Below the pieces are notes generated by a model. That model had not been told where the DNA came from and did not search any database. It saw only the letters and a program-made list of their open reading frames with translations. This document shows positions 1 through 6,134 of a stretch of DNA of 11,797 nt, one piece after another (position 1 is the first letter of the stretch; each line of letters starts with the position of its first letter). Where the stretch lies: contig DBCB01000220.1 of NCBI GenBank assembly GCA_002303765.1, forward strand, positions 1 through 11,797, given 5' to 3'. This stretch comes from Planctomycetaceae bacterium UBA969 (GTDB lineage Bacteria > Planctomycetota > Planctomycetia > Gemmatales > Gemmataceae). Made by a program: the position numbers and the translations under genes.

Positions 1-138
1 TGCTTTATCTTTGCTGCGGGTGTAGATCGTGGCATGGTAGCCTGCTTTAATAAGATGGCCACACATGGAACGGCCCATCACACCTGTGCCTATCCAGCCG
101 ATTTTTGTTTTTCCCGCTTCTGCTTTTGTAACACTCAT
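1..138 (-). CDS. NAD(P)-binding beta-hydroxyacid dehydrogenase, N-terminal fragment
   Basis: Only the first 46 codons lie in the window; the gene continues past the left edge. The fragment has a short polar leader, then KIGWIGTGVMGRSM (residues 12-25), the GxGxMG Rossmann dinucleotide-binding turn of the 3-hydroxyisobutyrate / tartronate-semialdehyde reductase (GarR, MmsB, GLYR1) family. It continues with a helix ending in KAGYHATIYTRSKDKA; an Arg/Ser pair after the second strand is common in NADP-preferring members. Enzymes of this family oxidise or reduce small beta-hydroxyacids in the cytoplasm. The ATG (136-138) is preceded on the minus strand by GGAG at good spacing. The gene is divergent from the small membrane-protein gene at 414. 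Substrate cannot be assigned because the catalytic lysine domain is outside the window. Confidence 0.85.
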   Translation of the reverse strand, partial: MSVTKAEAGKTKIGWIGTGVMGRSMCGHLIKAGYHATIYTRSKDKA

Positions 139-199
139 TATTCACTCCTTGATTGTAACTAGGTCTGTATTACTCTTTAGATTTACAGTGTTGAGAGCG

Positions 200-210
200 G
201 TTTGGCAAAC
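200..210. other. Short palindrome between divergent genes
   Basis: GTTTG-G-CAAAC is a perfect 5-base inverted repeat around one central base, in the 275-base gap (139-413) between the divergent dehydrogenase and membrane-protein genes. It could be an operator half-site pair, but a single 11-base palindrome in moderately AT-rich DNA can arise by chance. Apart from this and the promoter at 302-329, nothing recognisable was seen in the gap. Confidence 0.2.
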
Positions 211-301
211 AAAACCCGATCAGGAATGAACACGCTTCGGAATCTACCAGCTATACCGCCTTGGAAGGATAAAGTTTTCATTACTAAAACTTCAATTTTT
301 T

Positions 302-329
302 TTCACACTTAAATTCTTGAGGCTATAAT
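302..329 (+). promoter_or_regulatory. Putative sigma-70-type promoter for the membrane-protein gene
   Basis: TTCACA (302-307, five of six bases of the TTGACA consensus) is separated by 16 bases from a perfect TATAAT (324-329). Transcription would begin near 336, leaving a leader of about 80 bases before the ATG at 414. The region upstream is AT-rich with a T-run (about 294-303). It is the only near-consensus promoter noticed in the window. Housekeeping promoters in the suspected phylum are poorly characterised, so this is a motif match only. Confidence 0.45.
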
Positions 330-413
330 TGGGCGCAAGGATGGAAAAGTTCACTTGGTTTAAGGTACTGCAAACCCCAAGCTACTTTTTCCCCGCTTGC
401 TCCGGAGACGCTT

Positions 414-821
414 ATGCGTTTTCTAGTTTTCTTGGCTGCACCACAAGTGCCCTTTTGGCAAGATGGCAGATTCAGCCTGGCTTTGACCGGGATGCTTCTT
501 GCAGGAGTTTTACTTTTGGGCGCAATGGTTGTTGCATGGGTTGGACGGGCCTTTAAAGACGATCGAAAACGGGGTATTTGTTCCCCCGAAGATCAGTTAA
601 GTGAGTTTCGCACTATGCTTGAGGCGGGAGAACTAACCCCCCAAGAATTCGAAATCGTTAAGCGGAAACTGGGTCGCAAGATCTCTAATAAAGAGCCTGC
701 ACCCTCGGAGACCCCCGCTGGTTTAACTCCTTCTATGCCAGATTCTCCCTCAAAAGAACCTACTGAAGGCGATAATCCTAAGGCTTTTCCCCCAAATAAT
801 GACGATATTGCGAAATCTTAA
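414..821 (+). CDS. Small single-pass membrane protein with SHOCT-like segment
   Basis: This 135-residue protein has a short N-terminus, one strong hydrophobic segment (about residues 21-43), a basic stretch (FKDDRKR, 47-53) that would lie on the cytoplasmic side, and an amphipathic segment at about 60-87 (EDQLSEFRTMLEAGELTPQE). That segment resembles the SHOCT motif (leucine/glutamate helix, then G-x-[IL]-T-x-[ED]-E-F and a second basic helix), which is usually found at protein ends and thought to mediate oligomerisation. The last ~45 residues are Pro/Ser/Glu-rich and look disordered. The ATG has GGAG at 404-407, six bases upstream. A near-consensus promoter lies at 302-329. It sits on the same strand as clpX, 156 bases before it, so co-transcription is possible but not shown. 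Function unknown; the SHOCT resemblance is by eye. Confidence 0.75.
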   Translation: MRFLVFLAAPQVPFWQDGRFSLALTGMLLAGVLLLGAMVVAWVGRAFKDDRKRGICSPEDQLSEFRTMLEAGELTPQEFEIVKRKLGRKISNKEPAPSETPAGLTPSMPDSPSKEPTEGDNPKAFPPNNDDIAKS

Positions 822-977
822 CCTTCTTACTTCAGTTGTCCTTGCGGAAAATTGCCTTCCGGTTGTAGAATCCCTAATACCTCTTGGGGCTTTTTGGGCT
901 TCCGGAAACTTTGGTGCTTTAGGTAGACTTCTTTCATAACTTTATTTTGTTGAGATTATTCCCTGATAGGAGATTTC

Positions 978-2279
978 ATGGCGACGAAAGATTCGGGCAC
1001 GGGCGGTAAAAAGCCCACCTCCAATACTGGACGCAATCGCAACGCTTTCTGCTCTTTTTGCAGAAAAAGCTTCCGCGATGTCGGACCTTTGGTCGAAGGG
1101 CCCGCAGATGTATTCATTTGTGGCGAATGCATCGAGCTATGCCAATCCATCATCGTTCAGGAAAAGAAACGCAGGGGCTCGGGCAAGCAACCCTTCGCTC
1201 ATATTCCTTCTCCTCGTACTCTCAAGGAAAAACTTGACCAGTATGTTATCGGCCAAACTCGCGCCAAGAAGGTTCTTTCCGTCGCTGTTCATAACCATTA
1301 CAAACGCCTTAGTATGACTGGCCAAGCCGGCCCTAGCGATGTTGATCTCGAAAAGAGCAACATCCTTTTGATCGGACCTACAGGTAGTGGTAAGACCCTG
1401 CTCGCCAAAACCCTTGCAAAGGTTCTTGATGTTCCATTTGCCATCGGCGATGCGACCACCCTCACCGAAGCTGGCTATGTAGGCGAAGATGTCGAAAACC
1501 TTCTATTGAAGCTTCTTCATGCTGCTGATTTCGATATCGAAGCTGCTCAAAGAGGCATCATCTATATCGATGAAGTCGACAAAATCGCAAAAACATCCCA
1601 GAATGTTTCCATCACACGCGATGTCTCTGGCGAAGGCGTTCAGCAAGCACTTCTTAAAATGCTTGAAGGCACTGTTGCTAATGTTCCACCACAAGGTGGC
1701 AGAAAACACCCAGAACAACAGTACATCCAGATCGATACGACCAACATTCTTTTCATCTGCGGTGGTACATTCGTCGGGTTGGGCGATACCATCTCCCGCA
1801 GACTTGGTAAAAAGACAATTGGCTTTGGTAGCAATCCCGAAGATAAAGAACGCAATCTTGGTAGCCTGCTCAATCAGGTCACCAGCGATGATCTTTTTGA
1901 ATTCGGTATGATTCCAGAATTCATCGGTAGGCTTCCAGTTCTTGCTCCTCTCGATCCACTCGATGAAGAAGCTCTGGTTCGCATTCTTACCGAACCTCGG
2001 AACGCCTTGGTACGCCAGTACCAAAAGCTTTTCGAAATGGAAGGCGCAGAACTCGAGTTTGATTCTTCCGCATTGAAAGCGATTGCTCAAAAAGCCAAAG
2101 ATCGCGATACAGGCGCCCGCGGTTTACGAAGCATCATCGAAGAAATCATGCTCGATATGCAGTTCGAACTCCCAGAACTCGAAACCAAAGGTAAGTTCGT
2201 CATCACCGATAAGATGATCAAAGGCGAAACCAAACTCTTCGATTCCAACAACAGCAATCAAGATAAGAAAAGCGCCTAA
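978..2279 (+). CDS. clpX: ATP-dependent Clp protease ATP-binding subunit ClpX
   Basis: ClpX is the hexameric AAA+ unfoldase that recognises tagged proteins and threads them into the ClpP peptidase. At 433 residues it is close to normal length. The N-terminal zinc-binding domain has Cys25, Cys28, Cys48 and Cys51 (CxxC...CxxC). The AAA+ core shows Walker A GPTGSGKT (133-140), the substrate-gripping pore loop GYVG (166-169), Walker B IIYIDE (194-199), the RKH loop (242-244), the IGF loop that docks on ClpP (281-283), the arginine finger in EFIGRLP (Arg318) and sensor-2 GARGLR (379-384). All key residues are present, so it should be active. AGGAG at 968-972 supports the ATG. clpP and trigger factor, frequent neighbours elsewhere, are absent here; the IGF loop implies a ClpP partner elsewhere in the genome. 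The gene ends at a strong terminator. Confidence 0.98.
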   Translation: MATKDSGTGGKKPTSNTGRNRNAFCSFCRKSFRDVGPLVEGPADVFICGECIELCQSIIVQEKKRRGSGKQPFAHIPSPRTLKEKLDQYVIGQTRAKKVLSVAVHNHYKRLSMTGQAGPSDVDLEKSNILLIGPTGSGKTLLAKTLAKVLDVPFAIGDATTLTEAGYVGEDVENLLLKLLHAADFDIEAAQRGIIYIDEVDKIAKTSQNVSITRDVSGEGVQQALLKMLEGTVANVPPQGGRKHPEQQYIQIDTTNILFICGGTFVGLGDTISRRLGKKTIGFGSNPEDKERNLGSLLNQVTSDDLFEFGMIPEFIGRLPVLAPLDPLDEEALVRILTEPRNALVRQYQKLFEMEGAELEFDSSALKAIAQKAKDRDTGARGLRSIIEEIMLDMQFELPELETKGKFVITDKMIKGETKLFDSNNSNQDKKSA

Positions 2280-2303
2280 GCATTCTTGATCCACAATTAA
2301 AAG

Positions 2304-2337
2304 AAGCCCTAGGGATAACAATCCTTAGGGCTTTTTT
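2304..2337 (+). terminator. Intrinsic terminator after clpX
   Basis: A 13-base-pair stem (2304-2316 with 2321-2333, one G-U pair) closes a four-base AACA loop. It is followed by a run of six T (2332-2337). It begins 25 bases after the clpX stop. The A-rich left flank gives a weaker U-tract on the other strand, so it may also stop leftward transcription from the convergent aminotransferase-like gene, which ends at 2379. Confidence 0.9.
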
Positions 2338-2378
2338 AATTAACACATCATTAACAATTCAAAACTCTAGATTTGAAA

Positions 2379-3278
2379 CTAAAGAACCTTATCGCCTTCG
2401 CGCTCCACCATGCGTTTAAACAAATCACAAAGATCAAGAGTAACAGGCCCAGAGTTCCCTGTGCCTATTTTTCTGCCATCAAGCTCTAACACAGGCGCTA
2501 TTTCTCCCATAGTCCCCGTGCAAAACATTTCATCTGCCCTATAAGCTTCCGCAATGCTGATATCACGGATTTCGTAGGGGATACGATGTTGCGCGCAAAG
2601 GTCTAACACTGCGCCCCGAGTAATTCCTTCCGGGCAGGCATGGGTGAAGGGCGTCATAATTTCGTTGCCCCGTACAAAGAAAACATGGGTGGCGTTTGTC
2701 TCTGCAATAAAGCCACGCGAATCAAGCATCAACGCATCATCTGCCCCCGCTGCGTTAGCCTGGATTTTTGCAAGTATAGAATTGAGCAAATTATTGTGAT
2801 GAATGCGGGGATCAAGAACTTCCCCCGTAGGCCTGCGAAAAGTACTAGTGATTAATTTGATTCCAGTTTTATCGTAAACCGGGGCCTTGTGTTCTGCCAA
2901 AATGATGAGCGTAGGCCCTTTGGTGTTGAGTCTAGGATCCATGCCACTGGTGTACTTAACACCACGGGTAAGAGTAAGGCGAAGGTGTACTAAATCAGTC
3001 ATCTGATTAGCTTCAAGCGTTTTGCGAATTTCAGAAACGATATGTTCATGAGAGGGAATTTCAGCAAATGCAAGTGCCCGGGCGCTGTCTGCCAATCGAT
3101 CAAGATGCATATAAAGCCTGAAAATACGGCCTTTGTAAAGTCGAAGGCCCTCCCAAACAGCATCACCACCCTGCACCACGGAATCAAAAGGGCTAACCCC
3201 TGCTTGATCACGATGCACCAACTTACCATTGATGTTTACGATAAGATCTTTATTTAGATCGTTGAATTTTTGCAGCAT
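2379..3278 (-). CDS. Class IV aminotransferase-like protein lacking the PLP lysine
   Basis: This 299-residue protein has the fold-type IV PLP enzyme layout (branched-chain aminotransferase IlvE, D-amino-acid aminotransferase, PabC lyase). Recognisable pocket elements are the RIFRLYMHLDRL segment (51-62; Arg54 at the usual phosphate-binding position), Glu193 in FIAETNATHVFFV (expected to hold the PLP ring nitrogen), EGITRG (217-222) and CTGTMGEI (253-260). The key anomaly is the active-site motif: active relatives have I-K-x-x-N-x-L, but here it reads DPRIHHNNLLN (156-166), coded CAT CAC, so the Schiff-base lysine is His160. It may be a non-canonical enzyme, a lyase/isomerase using another mechanism, or a binding protein. 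It starts 10 bases after the sulfotransferase-like gene, with only a weak purine-rich Shine-Dalgarno, suggesting coupled translation. Automated annotation as branched-chain aminotransferase should be distrusted. Confidence 0.85.
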   Translation of the reverse strand: MLQKFNDLNKDLIVNINGKLVHRDQAGVSPFDSVVQGGDAVWEGLRLYKGRIFRLYMHLDRLADSARALAFAEIPSHEHIVSEIRKTLEANQMTDLVHLRLTLTRGVKYTSGMDPRLNTKGPTLIILAEHKAPVYDKTGIKLITSTFRRPTGEVLDPRIHHNNLLNSILAKIQANAAGADDALMLDSRGFIAETNATHVFFVRGNEIMTPFTHACPEGITRGAVLDLCAQHRIPYEIRDISIAEAYRADEMFCTGTMGEIAPVLELDGRKIGTGNSGPVTLDLCDLFKRMVEREGDKVL

Positions 3279-3288
3279 TAGTTATCTT

Positions 3289-4011
3289 TCAAGCAGTGAT
3301 ACGAAGTTCGTAAAGGCGCTGATAAATTTCCTTGCAACCTACCAAGATGGGTTCCAACTCCATCGGCTGAAGTCTTCGCTTTTCCTTGGGAGAATTAAAA
3401 CCAGTGGTCAAGGCAACCTTGGCGTACCAGTGCTTGGCCCAACAGCCATCCGTGGGATGAATGCCAGACTTCCAAGCAAGCATCGCTTCTTGGAAGGGAA
3501 TACCAAGCATGTCGCAGAGTTTGGTTAAAATCGCTTTAGGATTCGACTGCAAATCTTTGGAGTCAATGATGGGCGGGATTTTCCCAGTCGCTTTTTTCAC
3601 CGATTCAATCAAAGCTTCCTGCTGGGGGAAACCAGTATCGCGAAGCGTAGGGTAAGCTATGAATTCGGTAAGCGAAGCAACCACATCATACGGATCGCGA
3701 ATAAGAAACGCATGGGTAAGACCAGCCATCCAATCGCAATCCATGCCGGGCAGAAGATGATGCGCCATATGCTTCTGATACCAGATAGTCTTACCTTCAG
3801 GAATAGGCCCGGTAAGCCATTCAACTACTTTGCGCCAATCTGATTCATGGGTGTTGATTACCTCTGCAGCACCCGGATGCGGAAGCTGCGAAGTTTTTAA
3901 ATAATGGGAATAAAAAGGTTCATCGGTAACAAAAGAATCATGCCTGCTACCAAAAGAGCGCATCATGGCTGTCGAAAGATTTCTGGGGCCCGACCACATC
4001 GCTATTCGCAT
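3289..4011 (-). CDS. P-loop sulfotransferase-like protein
   Basis: This 240-residue cytoplasmic-looking protein has no signal peptide. It opens with MRIAMWSGPRNLSTAMMRSF, the W-S-x-P-R-x-x-S-T loop that in sulfotransferases grips the 5'-phosphosulfate of PAPS (residues 6-16). A second signature, LIRDPYDVVASL (103-114), matches the 3'-phosphate-binding strand-helix, with Arg105 and Ser113. The C-terminal region contains PFQEAMLAWKSG and a Trp/His-rich stretch (WAKHWYAKV, 191-199). It is shorter than classical PAPS sulfotransferases, so sulfonation itself is unproven; a nucleotide-binding or kinase-like role is also possible. AAAGGGG (4019-4025 on the minus strand) lies seven bases before the ATG. 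It is first in a two-gene operon with the aminotransferase-like gene; plant homologues, as recalled, join both domains in one chain in the same order. Confidence 0.8.
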   Translation of the reverse strand: MRIAMWSGPRNLSTAMMRSFGSRHDSFVTDEPFYSHYLKTSQLPHPGAAEVINTHESDWRKVVEWLTGPIPEGKTIWYQKHMAHHLLPGMDCDWMAGLTHAFLIRDPYDVVASLTEFIAYPTLRDTGFPQQEALIESVKKATGKIPPIIDSKDLQSNPKAILTKLCDMLGIPFQEAMLAWKSGIHPTDGCWAKHWYAKVALTTGFNSPKEKRRLQPMELEPILVGCKEIYQRLYELRITA

Positions 4012-4180
4012 TTCATAGCCCCTTTATTGCTAAAAACCAATCTCTTTTCAATACTCATTCTAAATATGTAACCTCACCAATGATAGAATAATTTTGCCTT
4101 TATTATAGAACCAAAGCTGCAAAATTGAGATGATCCCTTCATTGTAATTTGCTAATTTCGTTCCCAGCAGGAGTATTCCA

Positions 4181-4720
4181 ATGCGTAGTGCAAGTCTGTT
4201 TTTAGTTTTATCCCTAAGCGCATTTTCATTCGCAGATGAGAAGGATTGGAAACAAGTCTTGAAAGCGGAACTACCCAGAATGGGGCACCGCAACTGGATC
4301 GTAATCGCAGATTCCGCCTACCCTTTACAAAGTGGCGCAGGGATAGAAACCATTTCAACCCGATCAAACCATCTGGAAGTTGTCAAAACAGTATTTGAGA
4401 TGCTGGAAAAATCATACCACATCCGACCAGTAATCCACTTAGATAGTGAACTCCCGTTTGTACCAGAAACCGATGCCAAAGGGATCGATGCCTTCCGCCA
4501 AGAATTAAAGACCTTGCTTAAAGGTCGTAAAGTGGAATCGTTACCTCACGAAGATATCATTGGAAAGCTTGATAAAGCTGGAAAAACTTTTAAGGTGTTG
4601 ATCATCAAAACGCCACTTGCAATCCCCTACACATCCTTGTTCTTGGAATTAGATTGCGGTTATTGGGGCCCAGAATCGGAAATGAAACTGCGCGAAGCAA
4701 TCAAAACCAAAGGTAAATAA
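4181..4720 (+). CDS. Exported RbsD/FucU-like protein
   Basis: This 179-residue protein has a classic signal peptide (MRSASLFLVLSLSAFSFA; likely cleavage after residue 18). The mature part carries LPRMGHRNWIVIADSAYPLQ (31-50), which aligns by eye with the start of ribose pyranase RbsD and fucose mutarotase FucU (LGHTDxxVVxDAxLPIP); His36 matches the catalytic histidine and Asp44 the conserved aspartate. Near the C-terminus, IPYTSLFLELDCGYW (148-162) matches the SPYANIIL...GVTF end of RbsD, keeping the Tyr but with Ser152 for Asn. RbsD/FucU enzymes interconvert sugar anomers and are normally cytoplasmic, so an exported version is unusual. AGGAG at 4169-4173 sets the start. It overlaps the downstream hydrolase by one base. 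Family membership is from motif recognition, and the activity is inferred. Confidence 0.75.
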   Translation: MRSASLFLVLSLSAFSFADEKDWKQVLKAELPRMGHRNWIVIADSAYPLQSGAGIETISTRSNHLEVVKTVFEMLEKSYHIRPVIHLDSELPFVPETDAKGIDAFRQELKTLLKGRKVESLPHEDIIGKLDKAGKTFKVLIIKTPLAIPYTSLFLELDCGYWGPESEMKLREAIKTKGK

Positions 4721-5601
4721 TGATGATTTTATCCTCAGCATTCACGATTCTACTCTCATGTCTGGGCCTAGTTGTTTTCCAAGCGGAAAAGAAAAATAAC
4801 TTAAACGATATCCCCTCAGATATTGTGGTTCCAAAAATGATTGAAGGAAAACCCGCTGCGGGCAAAAGAATCAAGCATCAATGGCCTGAAGAAAACAACA
4901 CTGCCATCCACCACGCTCTTTATCTACCTGAAAACTGGAATGCAAAAAGCAAATGGCCTGTAATCATCGAGTTCGCAGGCAATGGTGGCTACAAGAATAA
5001 TTTAGGTGATGTCTCATTGGGAACCGTAGAGGGTTGTTCTTTAGGCTATGGCATAACCAAAGGGCGAAATGCGATCTGGGCCTGCCTGCCCTTTGTTGAT
5101 TCTAAAAACAAACAAAACGCAACCAACTGGTGGGGCGATGCCGATGCCACGGTTGAATACACATTAAGAAGTGTCAAAAACATCTGCGAGCAATACCAAG
5201 GAGATGCAGAAAACATTATTCTTGCGGGATTTTCCCGAGGGAGCATTGCCTGCAGTTACATCGGATTAAGAAATAACGAAATCGCAAAGTTGTGGAAGGG
5301 ACTGATCTGCCATTCGCATATCGATGGGGTCACCAAATGGCCTTATAAAGATAGCGACAAAGAATCTGCGCGAGCACGTTGGCAAAGGCTGCAGGGCAGG
5401 GCAGCATTCATCAGCCATGAAGTCTCTGCAGAAAAAGCGAAAGAGTTTTTGACAAGCAGCAAAGTGCTAGGCGACTTCACCTTCATGGATCTTCCGTTTC
5501 CTAATCATTCAGATAAATGGGTGCTCAAGGATTTGGATGAACGAAAAAAAGTACAAGCATGGTTCGAAAAGCTTATTAGGATACCTAGCAAAGGTTCTTA
5601 A
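4720..5601 (+). CDS. Exported alpha/beta hydrolase (esterase-like)
   Basis: This 293-residue protein has an uncharged hydrophobic N-terminus (about 1-21) that should act as a signal peptide or anchor. The hydrolase core shows PVIIEFAGNGG (80-90, oxyanion region), the nucleophile elbow GFSRGS (170-175, Ser172) and a late histidine in FPNHSDKW (260-267, His263); the acid residue is not obvious. The middle is rich in Trp (NWWGDADATVEY), which may line a substrate cleft. The family is that of secreted esterases/feruloyl-esterase-like or PHB-depolymerase-like enzymes; the substrate is unknown. The upstream stop and this start overlap as TAATGATG, so translation is coupled and there is no separate Shine-Dalgarno. 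The second ATG (4723) is an equally possible start. Coupling to an RbsD/FucU-like protein suggests joint work on a sugar-containing compound outside the cytoplasm. Confidence 0.82.
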   Translation: MMILSSAFTILLSCLGLVVFQAEKKNNLNDIPSDIVVPKMIEGKPAAGKRIKHQWPEENNTAIHHALYLPENWNAKSKWPVIIEFAGNGGYKNNLGDVSLGTVEGCSLGYGITKGRNAIWACLPFVDSKNKQNATNWWGDADATVEYTLRSVKNICEQYQGDAENIILAGFSRGSIACSYIGLRNNEIAKLWKGLICHSHIDGVTKWPYKDSDKESARARWQRLQGRAAFISHEVSAEKAKEFLTSSKVLGDFTFMDLPFPNHSDKWVLKDLDERKKVQAWFEKLIRIPSKGS

Positions 5602-5645
5602 ACACCCTCAAACCTAATACTTTTCCAATTTACAAAAATAACCAA

Positions 5646-5667
5646 GATTATTGCGCAAGGAATAATC
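5646..5667. other. Hairpin in the gap before the tyrosine-rich gene
   Basis: GATTATT (5646-5652) and AATAATC (5661-5667) form a perfect seven-pair stem around an eight-base loop. There is no T-run after it, so it is not a canonical terminator. It lies about 45 bases downstream of the hydrolase stop and about 50 upstream of the next ATG. It could protect the 3' end of the two-gene message or be a regulatory site; it could also be chance in AT-rich DNA. Confidence 0.3.
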
Positions 5668-5718
5668 CCTTCAATCGTTTCCTTCATAACAGAGAAATGA
5701 ATTTTCGAGGAGACAACT

Positions 5719-6111
5719 ATGCGAAAACTACTTTACCCGTTGGGAATTTTAACAGCGCTGCTGTTTACTAATGTTTCACAAGCACAGTTTTTCGGGCCTT
5801 ATGGTTCCTATTATGGCTCATCCTATTCCCAATTTGGAACATCCTTCAGCCTGACATCCTACAACTTCAGGTCAAGCTATTATCTAAACATCAATAACGG
5901 CTTCCCTATCAATAATTATTACTCAAATCAGTTTGCCTACCGTTACCCCTACAATTACATTGCTCCTGTGCCAGTTATTGTTCGGCCTGTAGTCGTGCAA
6001 CCAGTCTATATATTGCAGCCGCAATTAGCTTGGTACAATCCACCAGTAAGTATTTATGGGCCTATGCTACCTTACCAACCTTATTATTATCCAGGTTGGT
6101 GGTTACGCTAA
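5719..6111 (+). CDS. Small exported tyrosine-rich protein
   Basis: This 130-residue protein has a clear signal peptide: basic start MRK, hydrophobic core, and likely cleavage at VSQA/QFF (after residue 22). The mature ~108 residues hold about 20 tyrosines with many Ser, Asn, Pro and Phe. An N-terminal half rich in YGS/SSY-type steps is followed by a Pro-Val stretch (VPVIVRPVVVQPVYI, about 84-98) and a Tyr/Pro/Trp end (PYQPYYYPGWW). No cysteine is present, so no disulphides. The composition recalls small surface, coat or adhesive proteins, but no family is recognised and no function is claimed. GAGGAG at 5707-5712, six bases before the ATG, is a strong Shine-Dalgarno and suggests high translation. 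It is convergent with the hydrolase gene ending at 6135. Confidence 0.8.
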   Translation: MRKLLYPLGILTALLFTNVSQAQFFGPYGSYYGSSYSQFGTSFSLTSYNFRSSYYLNINNGFPINNYYSNQFAYRYPYNYIAPVPVIVRPVVVQPVYILQPQLAWYNPPVSIYGPMLPYQPYYYPGWWLR

Positions 6112-6134
6112 GATGATTAAAAAGAAAGCAAGTG

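Noticed and set aside
329..556. A 75-codon frame overlapping the start of the SHOCT-like gene.
   Set aside because: Its start lies on the promoter-like TATAAT, it has no Shine-Dalgarno, and the overlapping frame has a membrane helix, a good ribosome-binding site and a plausible domain.
845..861. A small CGGAA/TTCCG hairpin between the SHOCT-like gene and clpX.
   Set aside because: Only five pairs and no T-run, so it is not a credible terminator.
1503..2090. A 195-codon open frame antisense to clpX.
   Set aside because: It lies wholly within the unmistakable clpX coding sequence, has no recognisable domain or good start signal, and its composition fits a mirror of biased codon use.
4268..4290. 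The heptapeptide ELPRMGH occurs both in the RbsD/FucU-like protein and in the receiver domain of the response regulator.
   Set aside because: The codons differ at several positions, the surrounding residues differ, and the folds are unrelated; this is coincidence rather than a repeat or duplication.
4753..4785. A possible lipobox (LLSC) in the N-terminus of the exported hydrolase.
   Set aside because: The N-terminus has no positive charge before it and hydrophobic residues continue well past the cysteine, so a lipoprotein signal is not supported.
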